From NCBI GenBank assembly GCA_023055425.1, contig JALGPY010000005.1, forward strand, positions 81,385,495 through 81,449,494: a stretch of DNA of 64,000 bases, written 5' to 3'. The number at the start of each line of letters is the position of its first letter. The first letter of the stretch is position 1. Of this stretch, positions 49,895 through 62,170 are shown piece after piece. Below the pieces are notes generated by a model that was given only the letters and a program-made list of their open reading frames with translations, was not told where the DNA came from and ran no database searches. Position numbers and translations under genes: made by a program. This DNA is from Linanthus parryae. Lineage: Eukaryota > Streptophyta > Magnoliopsida > Ericales > Polemoniaceae.

Positions 49895-52800
49895 TGTAAC
49901 ACCCCTCATTTCCGAGAGAATTCTTAGTGCAATATCAAGACTTTGGGGGCGAATTTGTAATTAATTTTTCACGTCTTTAAAGTTGGAACTTTGGAGTATT
50001 TTCAATTTTTATAAGTCGTTAGAATGATTTTGAAGCACTAGAAGTATTCGGGGTGGTAGTTGAATTCTCTAAAATTAGGTAGAACATCTAATTGTAGTTT
50101 GTACCCTAACTTTGAAGAAATTTCAATTTTTCTCCCCTAGTGCATGAACACCACATGTCAATGCCCTTGTACAAGTTTGCCACATGCCCTTGAGGTAGTA
50201 AAACCTCACCAACCCTCACTTCCTTTCATTTTTCAGCAAACTCTCTCCCTCATCTCTCATTTCCTTCCTTGTTTTTTCCTCCAACCACCAAGAACACCAA
50301 TGAACCACCACCACCACCAAGTTGAAACCCCCATCGCCGCCACTGCTCTTCAAGAGCTGCTATAGCTCGAGGTAGATGTCAATCCAAAGATCAAAACGCC
50401 CCAATCAATTTATTATTTCATGGAGAATCGAGAGAGAAAACCCGATTTGAAGGTAAGAACCCTCGTTTTGGTTATTCGTCGATTTCTCCCTCCTCGTTGC
50501 ATTTCAGCGCAATTAATCACCATAATCTTGTTCCATGTGTCGATGCGAGTCGGGAAAGCACAAGCATGGCCCCCAATTCGACAATTTTTGCTCCGGCCAC
50601 CATGCATGCCGAACCCATCCGCCGCCAAACCTCCATAGCCACCGGATTCTTGGTAAGCTCTCATTTCTTACTCATTTTTGTTGGGTATTGCATCAAAATG
50701 ATCCTTAGGGCTTGATTAAACCTTCTAGCAACCCCTAATCTGCCCGGAATAGGTTTTGAGTTGGATTTCGATCGAATTTTCTCAATTTTCGTCATTTTTT
50801 CGGCATGCAAAACTGCCCCTGTTCGTGGGCTTGTATCGCCCTCGTTTTTAATCCGTTTTGAGTGATCTTGTACTTTCTATAATCCTCAGACAATTGTTTA
50901 CAACTTTCGCGTTTTAACTTTTGTCAAATTTGATCTCTAACCCATCTGAAAATTGAGTTGTAATCGCTGCGATTCGTGTTGTACATGCTGTCCGGAGCAG
51001 TTTTTTTTCTAAGTGTTGGAGTTTTAGATTGAAACACTCATTTTCAAACAATCATAACTCCCTCAATTTTCGATGAAATCTTGTGTTTCTTTCTCCTATG
51101 TGTAGCTGGTATATAATACTTCAAATCATCGTCTCTGGGTCATGTTCAAAGTTGTAACGGATTTCTCACAAAACGAGCCTAAAGTCGCTAGTTTGAACTC
51201 ATAAAATTTTCTTGAATTTTTCTAAGTATTGAATCAGAATTTTTTTCCAACTTTGACTAGCGATATCTCTTTGAATACTTAGAGTTCCTTGTAGTTCAAA
51301 TATGTTCTGGAATCCTTGAATTGAAATCTTCAAATCCCTATTTTCAGTTTCTCAAAACTCCTTCTCAATTGATCAGAAATCAGCCGCAAAGTTGACTACT
51401 TGAAACGATTTTTCGCTCTCTTTGATATTCAGTTTTGACCATTTGAATGCCATTTTTGGCCTTAGCGTTCTTCATGAAACATGTTCGTTTTCATATTCTG
51501 AGTCTAAATATCAGTTTTGACCAAGTTTGACTTCCCGTAATCTCTAGTTTGACTAAACTGTATAGGAGGGGTAAAATAGTAATTCACTCAAACTTTGAAT
51601 TGAGATTAGTTTAGTAACTTGGAGTTTGTCAGCATGTCTTGTATGCTTATTTGGAGTACTTGTATGAAATTCTGGGCTAGGGTTGACCAAGTCAAATGTG
51701 GGGGTCTTTTGCAGTTTACTAAAGTTCAGGGGCCTATGTGCATTTAATTAAAACCTCACTCTTGAACTACTTGAGACTAGTTAATGTTTTTAGACCAAAA
51801 ACCTGACTTAGGAGGATATTTGAAGTCTCAAGAAAGAAGTATTTGACTCGGGAGTTATCAAATCAATGGTGGGGGTCTTTTTGTAATTTTACCAAACTTT
51901 AGGTGCCTAAGTGCAATTTACTGAAAGTTATGGATTTCGATGCTAAGTTCATATGGGAGAGTTAAGAGTCATTCTTGCATGTTGTTGGGCCAGTATGAAT
52001 GTAATTTGGAGTCCTGGCACGGTCAGGGACTGTACAAGAGAGTTTTGAAGTATCAGGGGAATTTTGGTCAAGTTAGCTTGCATGACCTGCATTTAATTGC
52101 ATTCTTGCATAAAACCTCATATAGAGGATATATGCTAATAGGTTGTATACTTTACTTGTGTATATCCAGCCGTTATTAAGGATCGTTCGAAGTAGACGTA
52201 CGTTTTCGTGTTGCGGCATTTACTGTGAGACTCGGAGACGAGCGTTGTAGGATTGTTAGTGTTGCTTTGCGCCTTTCATGGCTCAGATGTAAGTACATTG
52301 GTATGGCCTTTTCATATCTAAATTTGCGTATGTGTTTGATGTTTCAAATGAATGTTTGCTATATGAAATAGTATGAGAATGTATGTTTTCGACTCGAAAG
52401 TTGTTAAACTATTTTATTCATCTCCTTTGAGAACTCTCAAAAATTACTTGTGAAATTTTGATATTCTGATTCTCGTTATGTGAAAGAGAAGAAATAAAAT
52501 ACCTCTAATAGACTTAGGACGATGTACAGAGTACTGTTATTAATGGGAGGCATCAAGCGATCCTCCATTTTCTTATGGCTAAGACCATTGAAGCAATGCT
52601 TCTTATTATTGGATAGAACGTCAATGTTCACAAATCCGCCCCCGATGAGCCAAAATGTATCAAGATATTGAGGCCAAGGGGTTTATAGAGCTATATAGTG
52701 CTACTTATACTTGTAAGGGTCACTACGGTATAGGGGTGTCGACACTTAAGGCGTTTTAGCTAATGTCATGAGCGGGGTTGACGAATGGGCTCCCTTAACG

Positions 52801-53474
52801 CTCGGGTGAAATAGGGTTTGATAGACCCTAGAAGGAACCCTTAGTGATTATTTCGAGATCCCTCTGTCTACATCGATTGTGCCGGTGGCTCTAGACATGC
52901 CTCAGCTAAACTTAACGGTTAAATTGGAATTGAAAGAAAGTTTGATTACTCTATTGATGTTGTTTGTGGCTCTTGATTGCCTAATCTAATCAAATGATTT
53001 AAAAAGCTCTGGCTACTTGTGATTTAATATCATTATCACGTCAAATGGACTTGTTTACTGTTGATATTCTACTTGTTTAAGAATATGTTCACTACTTGTG
53101 GTTTATAAATGTTTTAAAGATGATGGTTCTCGCTATGCGGTTACTCATAAATGTTCCGAATTGTTCCAACTCTTTTGGTCATTGATTTTCAAATCTCTTT
53201 ATTTGCTTCAACTCATGCTTCCGTGCCACTCGTTGCTTTACATGCCGTAGTGTGTATTTACTCAGTTTTTACTGATCATTTCTTCAAAACTGCGTCGAAT
53301 TTTGCCATTTTAAAACCGCAGGTCATCACTCAAGGTGGGGGATGGGAACGCGGAACAAGACAAAGATGTTTAGATTACGTTAGAGTATATCACATAGATT
53401 ATTTCGTAACTATATTTCTACTTTTGGTTATCGATTGTCTCTTTAACCCTGAACCGAGATCCCGGGTTGTTTCA
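49895..53474 (+). repeat. Complete LTR of the outer element (unit A')
   Basis: Near-identical to 11831-15410. Seen differences include single bases near 50207 and 50994. Its short open frames are not supported as genes. Confidence 0.82.
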
Positions 53475-53630
53475 GATGATATCAGAGCATCGGTTCTCCG
53501 GTTAAAGTGACTTTTCGATTTCCATTAGTAGAGAATAAGAAAGATTAAACGTGTTGGAAAGTTACAATTGATTAGGATAACCCAATTTGGCAATAAGAAG
53601 TAAACAAGCCGTCGGGGACTTTGGGTACTA

Positions 53631-56538
53631 TTGCAATTCTGAAAGTGATTATCAGTAGTTGATCCATCTACAGAAAAATTCATACGATTCCAAAAGCTGT
53701 GGGAACAAGTCAGATTATCTATTCGCAGATACTGGGAGAGAACATGGTAAATAGTAACAGATGGTACTGGCATTTAGGAGCTACTCATTACCCAAACTCT
53801 CCGCTAAGCGTTATGGCTCGGACCCCCAGCCCTGCTAGTCATCGTACAAATAGCCAACTAGACCTTAAGTTTCATCACCCCCTTAAGATTGTAAGTTGGA
53901 TGACTAGTACTAGATGCTAAAACTCAAGCCTACGACAAGAGTAGTTGGTGCGCACGTAGTCCAAAATCTTTAGGGACCAAAGATTAGGGAATACTCATCC
54001 GATATATATATATATATAAAGTAACACGACGTAGGCGTATAGCACTGTCGCATTTCCTACAAGTTCTAGTACTTGCGATTCTTTCACTTTACGTTATTAA
54101 TGAGGTATGTTTGAATGGAATATGAACAATGAGTTTGTCGATTTGAATACAAGTAGTAAACTGAGGATTTTTTATGAAGTTAAACAACTTTTAAAAATTT
54201 CATAAAAAGTATGACATTTATTTTTTCATGAAACATGTATATTACACAAAAGAACTTGGCATGCAAAACTATGCATGTAAACTCATGCGAAGAAATAATA
54301 GATTACATTAAACTAAGCATGTATACTCATGTGAATAGGGAACTCGGCATATTAGGCTAAGCATGGAGACTTACCATGAGAGCCGTAGAGCTCTTGCTAA
54401 ATTGTTACTTGTAAATGACGTGCGGATCTACTAGCACGCCAAAATCAGGCTCTACATTCATACACACAATTTCCAAATCACAAACAAGTCCGTTAGGCAA
54501 ATTAAAAATGGATATGTCCTCCGTGACATGCAAATGAATTCCCTAAGTTATTACATAAAATCATTTAGGCTTGAGGTAACTCAATTGTTAGTTGATAGAA
54601 ATTTTGGATTCACTAAAACAAATTTAGAAGATAATTATATTCTTTGTTGATAGCAATTCTGAGTTTATACCAATTCTGCAATCCCTAAAACAATTGAAGG
54701 AACCTTCAGTAGTTAGTGTTAATTGGTTGCCATAGCATTAAACTACGTAAGTGAAGCAGTTTGCGGAATTTGAACCATTGCTTCAGTGTTAGTGGGTGGT
54801 AAATATGGTTAGTTGTTTATAGGTTCACTATAAGGAATTAGTGCTTGTGGCGGTTGAGACGGTTAGCTGCTTCATAGGTTCATCATTAGTATGGGGCATT
54901 CTAGCAGGTTGTTCATTTTTTTATTGGTTCACCCATCTGTCTTGCATCATGAATGCGACTTTTCTTATTGGATGTTCCTATTGTGTGTCACATTTTTTTT
55001 ACATATCCGTGAATTATTTTTATCAAACTCAACTTTTACATACAAATTCAATTATGAGGAGATGAGAATCGAATTAGATTACCAAGCCAAGGAGCCTAAA
55101 ATGCGTGTTAGTTTTGTAGTTTCTTCTTCACGTATAATTTTCATGTCATGGCGTTAATATGTTTTCCTTGTTTTTAAAGAAACATATGGTGAAGATGACG
55201 ATCGAGTCTAGATTTTAAGCTACAGTTCATCCATGATCGTTCTTTTTTAATCCAATATGGACAACGTGAACAACTTAGCCAGTTTCTTAGGTATCATGTG
55301 GTAACTAAGTCGGTTAGAACAATGTTAGAAAAGTTATTATGGGTTAATTACAACGATGTTGTGGAATATTCTAAATTTCTAGGTTTTTCGGCTACTAATG
55401 CGCTCTCTATTTATTTTTATACTTTAGTGATCCATGAAACAATATTGTATTGTTCTTGATTTTTCCATGTTTGGCTCAGTAGTGTAACAACTTCCAATTG
55501 TAAGTTTGTTGATTTTGCAAGTTCCCCTTAGTAGTTTTTTTGTGTTATGTGTGAGTGATCAAAAAAGGATCACAAACAAATTCATCTTTGTATGAACCTC
55601 TATTTTTGTTATGCGGGAGTTATAAAAAAGGGATCACCAACAACTTATTTGTGTAAGCATAACTTTTTTGATATAGGCGGCTACATAAATAGTTGTTTAT
55701 AAGGAATACACAATATAATATAAACCTCCCAAGCATGTTAGTAAGAAAAAGTTTTATCTCGACGATCACGTTATAAATTTATGAACTTTACGAAAAGAAA
55801 AAATGATGCATTAAGAAAAAATACAACTGGAAAATTGTCCACTTGAATGAAATTATTGTAAAAAGGTCATGAAAACGAGGTGAAAGTTAGTTGGCATAGG
55901 TCAAACAACGAACAAATATAGTCGAATGTTTGTCGGAAAAGATAATGGAAATATGGAATCAGAAAAGATAAAGGTGAGAGGGTTAGTACTTATCCACTAA
56001 ATAAATTTAATTATAACTACTACAATTTAGAACATTGACTTTTTGAAATTCTTTCACATTTATTTTCCCAGAAAACGTTCAATCTTGAAATTTTAAAAAT
56101 AATCCTGTGCTATTATTGTATAGCGTGTGGTGATATTCAAATTATTTTGATTTAATTGTTAATTTTTATATTTACATGAAAATATAATTATATATAATTA
56201 TATAGATATGTGGTTCAACCAGTTGAACTACAAATCAGTGTCTCACCGGTTCTAAAAACTAAGCTCTTACCTATGCTTGGTGGGTTAATGATAAGAATAT
56301 TTAAGTCAACTAGATCCAAATACATATAAAAATTTACAAAACTAGTACAAGTTGGAAAAATTAATACGACCCTCCTAGTTAAACTCATTTTGAATGATTA
56401 AACGAAGGGGCGAAGGAAAAGGTTAAGCAACCATATATCAATATTGACGGCTCTTTTTAGTGAAAAGATGTGGTTTCAAGATTGCCTTATAACTAATCGT
56501 GTCTATATTTTAAATTAAAAAAATGGGTAAAATCTAAC
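53631..56538. other. Unit A' body left of the defensin-like gene; no gene seen
   Basis: Same content as 15567-18474 with isolated base changes (for example near 54052 and 55067). Confidence 0.6.
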
Positions 56539-56545
56539 TATAAAT
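56539..56545 (+). promoter_or_regulatory. TATA box of the unit A' defensin-like gene
   Basis: TATAAAT, 63 bases before the start codon, as in unit A. Confidence 0.58.
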
Positions 56546-56601
56546 TAAGGAGTGTACTATGTTCATTATCGGGAAAGGAAACATTTTCATATTTGAAGAC
56601 A

Positions 56602-56992
56602 ATGAAACTCTCTTCTATTTTTCGCTCTCTCATGATCATCACAATTTTCATGTCAGGTTTGTTTTTCACTTCTCTTTCATTTAATCATATATATGTCTGT
56701 TTTATAAATAGAACCAAATCTAGGTTCCTTAAATTAAAGAATTCTTGGATTGATGTTTTGCATTATTTTCACTCATGCAGTCGCAACAACAAGGATGGTG
56801 AATGCTGATGAAATAAACTGTGAAAAAATCCTTTTTGAGAGGAAATTATGTCGTTTAGGCCATTGTCGATACGCATGCATAAGAAGCTACCAAAACTCCA
56901 CAAAGCAAAGAGGTTCTTGTGTTCCAGCTGCAGATCCCAATTTAACTTCTTGCCATTGTTCTTTCCTTTTCAAGGGTTCGAAGTGCCCTTAA
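56602..56992 (+). CDS. Secreted defensin-like (SCR-like) cysteine-rich peptide, unit A'
   Basis: Exons 56602-56656 and 56781-56992. The coding sequence encodes the same 88-residue protein as the unit A gene, with all eight cysteines and the same signal peptide, splice sites, TATA box and AATAAA (57069-57074). The duplication therefore doubles the dose of an intact gene. The role is as uncertain as for unit A. Confidence 0.85.
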
Positions 56993-57206
56993 TATTTTGT
57001 GATGTCTAGTCAATAATTCAAAGGTATGATGCACGACACTCTCGTGATGTCCCGATAAATTATTTTGTAATAAATGAATAGAAAAACCTATCTATCAAAG
57101 ATATTTTGCTAGTGAAAGGTGAGGGATCAGAGCTCTAATGTCTGAATCTTTGTGTGCTCCTAAATGAAACAATAAGTGTATGAATTAGGAACTTATTAAT
57201 TATGTT

Positions 57207-57461
57207 GTGATCCGCAATGTCTGGATAACTGATCTTTCTTCAACAGACGAGCGCGCACACATATACAGTAGAGTTCAAGATTATTACAAAATTCGACGTG
57301 AAGAATTCAGAGCATATTCCACAATCGAGATCAAATTTTACACCAAAATCCTATATTTTGTAGAAATGATGGTCCGGCCTCCCAAAGATTTCCCTAAAAT
57401 ACACTATTTCATAATTTTCGGTGGAAAAATAGTGTTTTTCGTCACCGACAACATTCTCTAA
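57207..57461 (+). other. Conserved downstream block and hairpin, unit A'
   Basis: Same as 19143-19397; the hairpin lies at 57418-57448. No ATG-initiated gene. Confidence 0.35.
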
Positions 57462-58691
57462 TTTTATATCAGATAGTTAAAAAAATTATAATATCTCCCA
57501 ATTTCATCCAATTTGGAGAATGATGTTTTAGCTTCCCACACTAAATTTATCATCAAAGTATAAGTTTCTTAACTACCAAATTAAAATTCATGTAACTAAC
57601 CAAATAATATAACAATAGTACATCAACCACTAATACACTAGTACCTTTAATAAAATTATATTATAAAATAGCAATTCTATAAACTAAATTTACGGTTCTA
57701 TTTAACCGTTATTATTTCAGAAGTGTGCAGTGAGTCTTGTACTTTGTTAATTGTGCACTCCTTGATTTACCAAATCCCTATGTCCACGTCGAAATCATAT
57801 ACAAGTTGAATTGATAAAATCTCTTGTAAACTATGTAGGTGGTATAGTTAGAGATATTTGATTTTTTTAAAAATAATAATTATATGATAGTCTCCTAAAA
57901 ATAATGTTAACAATGTTTATTTATGAAAGTAAAAATTATGTCTCTGATTATATAAAAGTTTAGGGTGGTTAGAATTACTACAAAACTTTTATTAGTTACA
58001 GTATAAATTTTTGACAACTGATATTCTTACTCCCAACTTTGTCAACCACATTTTTACATGTATTGAATCTATTTATTCATTCAGTAAAAAGAGAGGAAAA
58101 GAAAGGAAATCATGAAAAGAAGAAATGAACATGAAAGGAAATCATGAAAAGAACCTCTCTAGGGTACTTAAAAAACTCCTTATTTTCTAAAAAAAAAGTT
58201 CAATAATAATTCAACTATGGAAATAATTCACAACGAGGGCTTAAATAGCATAAATCTAAACTTTACCAAAAAGAGAAAAAATAAAATTAACCCTCAATTA
58301 AAGTTTTAAATAAAATAACGCATGCTGAGAAAAAGGTTTACCCAAATTGGGTCTAAGTTGACCCTACCTAATTAACAAAGCGATTATTACTAAATGTAGT
58401 AAATTTGACGAAGTTGAGCTTAAAATAGCTGATTTGGCTGAATTAGCGGGGACAGTTACGATTTTTTCTTAGAACCTTGTTTTCAGTCAAATTATGGTAT
58501 GTTTGACCCCTTTCTTGATTCCTTCATAATTGCACATAGCTCTCAAAATTTTCTCAACGTCCAATAAAAGTTTTGTGCGGTTATATCGTGTGTCTGCTGA
58601 GAATACCTGCATTTCTGTAGGTCCCAATGCCAATAAGTCATCATGAGCAAGCGCGGGGAATCTCAACCTCCAAGAAAATAAGTAAATAACT
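57462..58691. other. AT-rich spacer, unit A'
   Basis: No gene seen. Carries a one-base loss near 58225 relative to unit A. Confidence 0.5.
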
Positions 58692-59463
58692 GTAACACTC
58701 CCGATTTCTTGAGGAGCAGGAGATCGGGAGGTGCCCTACGTACACGGGATTTTACCATTTTGTACTAGGAATAGTAACAAAAAACAAGTGAAAAGAAATA
58801 TCCAATTACGTATTTATTAAAATAAAAGTGTATAACATTAGTGAAGATTCCTAACTAGACATCAAGTCGCACAAAAAATATCTTACAAAAAAATGGCTCT
58901 TCGGTTAATTTTTGTTATTTACTGATTTCAATGAGTGAACTAGTTTGCGATTCCAACGCATTACCCCAAGAAACCAATCATATACCTGCGGTGGAACTTA
59001 AAAGAAACACAAAACCGCAGTTTTGAGAGTATTAGTAAAAATGAATGAGCAAATAACTTAGCATGTAAAACAGTGTAACACCCCCGATTTCCAGAGGAGC
59101 CGGAGACTGGGATGCCGTCCTCCGTACAGGGGATTTTACCCGTTTGTACAAAGAGTATTAGTAACAATAAAATTTAATGAAACCATCCAAATTACTGATT
59201 AAAAGTTACACCATAACATTGTTTGTGGCTGAGTCCTAACAGGACGATAAGCCTAGCAAAAGAGATATTACACAAAAAGTTTACTCTCCGGTTCATTATT
59301 AATTACTACTTTTTCAGGTTACAACGAGTCTTGAATCCAGTGCATTACCCCATGCAGACAAGTCATATACCTGCGGGGGAATTAAAAGAACACAAGACCG
59401 CATTTTTTCGATTATTAGTAAAAACTAAGTCAATTAACAACTTAGCATGTAAAACAGAATGGC
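58691..59463 (+). repeat. Pair of 383-bp direct repeats, unit A'
   Basis: Copies starting at about 58691 and 59074, matching 20628 and 21011. No gene. Confidence 0.62.
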
Positions 59464-60621
59464 TAAGACATGTTATGGGGTTTCATGTATAAAAGAGTTA
59501 GAAAATTAACAGATTATAAATATAAACATGAGAGTAAAGACTATGATTTGTTTTACAGAAATACCTATACGAGTAGAGTGTTTATTGCAAGCAACCGATT
59601 CGTTTACCGAGATATTTATAAGTTCCCAGATTTTGAAAGGGAGAAGAAGAAGAAGGATTATGTGTGGCAAGTTATGCTGATGATACGGTGGTCCAGGTTT
59701 ACGAGGAGCAATGAAAACGTGACAAAAACTAATAACACGCTACGATAAATTAACACGCATTAAACAATTTATACGATAAAAATAAAATAAAACAATTTTG
59801 GCTGTAAATTCAAAGCTGATTGATTAACGAATTTTGACTAATAGATATAGATTTTTCTGCTAAAAGTAAAATTGGCTGATAGAAGACATTCGACTGATAT
59901 TTTTACAAGAAATTCAAATGTTGATTTTTTAGGAAACTCGTAAACATTTTTCTTTTTATTAACATTTACTAAACGATTAATTAAATTTTTTTATTAAATT
60001 TTATTAAAAATAAAATAAATTTGTTTAAAAATAATTTATAACAATGATCTAGCTCATCAAAATAGTTATAAACGAAACAAATAATTAATCACAACAAAAT
60101 CAAATCACACATAATATTTATATCGTCTCATTACGACTAACCCTATATCAAATAATAAAATTGTCACGCTCTCCAATAATAACTACGTCATACTAAATTA
60201 CTAAAATAAATTTAGAGTAAAATACGGGTAGTTACAAACAAGGTAGCTAAGACAGTTTCTTGTTTAAAAGAGTTTGAAGAATAACAAAGTATAAATGTGA
60301 ATATCTTAGTAAAGACCATAAAGTCTTTAAGAAATAGAAGTAGAATAGAACTTTACAATCATAAAATTCTCCAAATGTTACTATTGCAATTCTGGATGTG
60401 ATTATGAGTAGTCGAACCATTACCGAGAAATTCATAAGATTCCAAAAGATGAAGAACAAGTCATATTATCTATTCTCAGAGATTGGGGAAGAACATGGTA
60501 AATAGTAACAGATGATACTGACATTTATGGGCTTCTGATGCAAAACTGAAGCCTATGACAAAAGGAGTTGGTGTGCACGGAGTCCCAAATCTTTAGGGAC
60601 CAAGGCTGAGAGAATCATCAC

Positions 60622-60624
<3 letters not shown>

Positions 60625-60690
<66 letters not shown>
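60625..60690. repeat. Compound (AT)n(GT)n microsatellite
   Basis: About 28 bases of AT followed by about 38 bases of GT. The unit A position (22562) has only AT, so the GT run arose or was lost after the copies separated. Confidence 0.9.
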
Positions 60691-60692
<2 letters not shown>

Positions 60693-61490
60693 ATATATTT
60701 ACATATAAATTTATATAAATATACATAAAGTAACATGACGTAGGCGTATAACACTGTTGCAGACCCGACCTGTTCTGGTACTTGGGATTCTTTCACTTTA
60801 CATTATTAATGAGTTATGATTTAGTGGCATTTGAATAATGAGTTTGTCGATTTGAATACCTTTGAGGGTTTCTCTTAATAATTTAAATCACTTTTAACAA
60901 TTACATAATAAAGTATGGCAGTTATTTTTATAGATAACATGTATAATACACAGAAGAGCTTGGCACGCAAAAGTAAGTATATAAACTCTTACGAAGAACT
61001 TAGATATCATACTAAACGAAGCGTTTATACTCACGCGAATAAGGAACACGACATATTTGGCTAAGCATGTAGACTCACCATGAGACTCGTAGAGCGCTTG
61101 CTAAACTAATACTTTAAAACGACGTCGGGATCTTCTAGCACCCCAAAATAAGGCTCTACATTGATACACACATACTCCTAATCACAAACAAGTCTGTATC
61201 GCAAATTGAAAATGCTTATGTCCTCCGTGACATGCAAATGAATTCCCTGAGTAATTATATAATCTCATTTAGGTTTGAGATAACTAAATTCTCTATTAGA
61301 AGTAATTCAGAAATCCCTAAACCAATTTTAGAAGATTAAATAATAACTTTTTAAGAAGATAATACTATTTAAAACTATTTTATGATATTTAGAAATGATA
61401 ATTATTATTCAAATTAAATAACAAGATTTTTGGAACCCACAACATAGCATGACCCCAATTTTAAAAAAACATTAGAACATAAGAAAAAAT

Positions 61491-61745
61491 AATCTAGTCC
61501 ATGAGCTTAGGGTTTGATGGCTCTACATCATCCTCCTTGAGTTGTTCATCTATCTCGGCCTTTGATGGATCCTCCTTGTTTGAATTATTTGTCCTGAAAG
61601 TCCACCATTTTTCACATAAAATAAGTATATTACAAAGAAGAAAGCAAAACGAAGCATGTAAACTCATGCGAAGAAATAACATATCATACCAAACTAAGCA
61701 TTTATACTCAAGCGAATAAGGAACGCGACATATTAGGCTATGCAT
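61491..61745 (-). pseudogene. Charged C-terminal tail joined to new sequence by a deletion (unit A')
   Basis: The charged tail ends at the stop at 61491-61493. A deletion of about 770 bases relative to unit A has fused it, near 61606, to sequence that elsewhere lies in the next module. This creates an 83-codon open frame ending in the old tail. It is a by-product of the deletion rather than evidence for a gene. Confidence 0.25.
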
Positions 61746-62170
61746 GTAGACTCACCATGAGAGCCTTAGAGAGCTTGCTAAACTAATACTTTTAAACGAC
61801 GTAAGGATCTGCTAGCACGCCAAAATAAGGCTCTACATTCATACACACAAACTCCTAATCACAACTAAGTATGTGCCGCAAATTGAAAAGGCATATGTCC
61901 TCCGTGACATACAAATGAATTCCCTAAGTAATTATATAAACTCATTTAGGTTTGAGATAACTAAATTCTCAGTTAGTAGTAATTCAGGAATCCCTAAAAC
62001 AATTTTAGAAGATTAAATAATGACTTTTAAGAAGATAACACTATTTAAAACTATAATTTACGATTATTAGAAATGATACTTATAATTGCAATTAAATAAC
62101 AAGATTTTTGGAACCCACAACATAGCGTGATTCCAAACATAAAAAAAAACTTTAGAACATAAGAAAAAAT

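Larger units (their letters stand above)
40036..53630 (+). mobile_element. Outer non-autonomous LTR element, disrupted (unit A')
   Basis: Same structure as 1972-15566: LTR start 40036-40245, nested Copia 40246-48511, LTR end 48512-48662, primer-binding site 48665-48676, internal region to 49894, complete LTR 49895-53474, truncated second internal start to 53630. Here the second primer-binding site reads TGATATCAGAGC, one base from the normal TGGTATCAGAGC kept in unit A. Confidence 0.8.
38060..60260. repeat. Right copy of the 38-kb tandem duplication (near-identical part)
   Basis: Direct repeat of 1-22200, same strand. It contains the same X module, outer LTR element, nested Copia and defensin-like gene in the same order. 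Differences from the left copy include a 9-base segment kept near 39845, a changed base in the second primer-binding site (53478) and a one-base loss near 58225. Beyond about 60260 the sequence is no more similar to the left copy than to unit B. Confidence 0.93.
38060..62170. repeat. Repeat unit A' (recent copy of unit A)
   Basis: Same layout as unit A. Up to about 60260 it is nearly identical to A. The Y-module tail (about 60260-62170) is a different version: it keeps about 125 bases that A lost near 23266, but lacks about 770 bases present in A between about 23392 and 24165, with the junction near 61606. Confidence 0.88.
60380..62170. repeat. Y modules of unit A', shortened by deletion
   Basis: One full module followed by a partial one. 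The deletion junction near 61606 joins GTCCACC to TTTTTCACATAAAATAAG, removing about 770 bases present in unit A. Similarity to unit A is clearly lower here than to the left of 60260. Confidence 0.65.

Noticed and set aside
60593..60796. Minus-strand frame with a His-Thr repeat
   Set aside because: It is simply the (GT)n(AT)n microsatellite translated.
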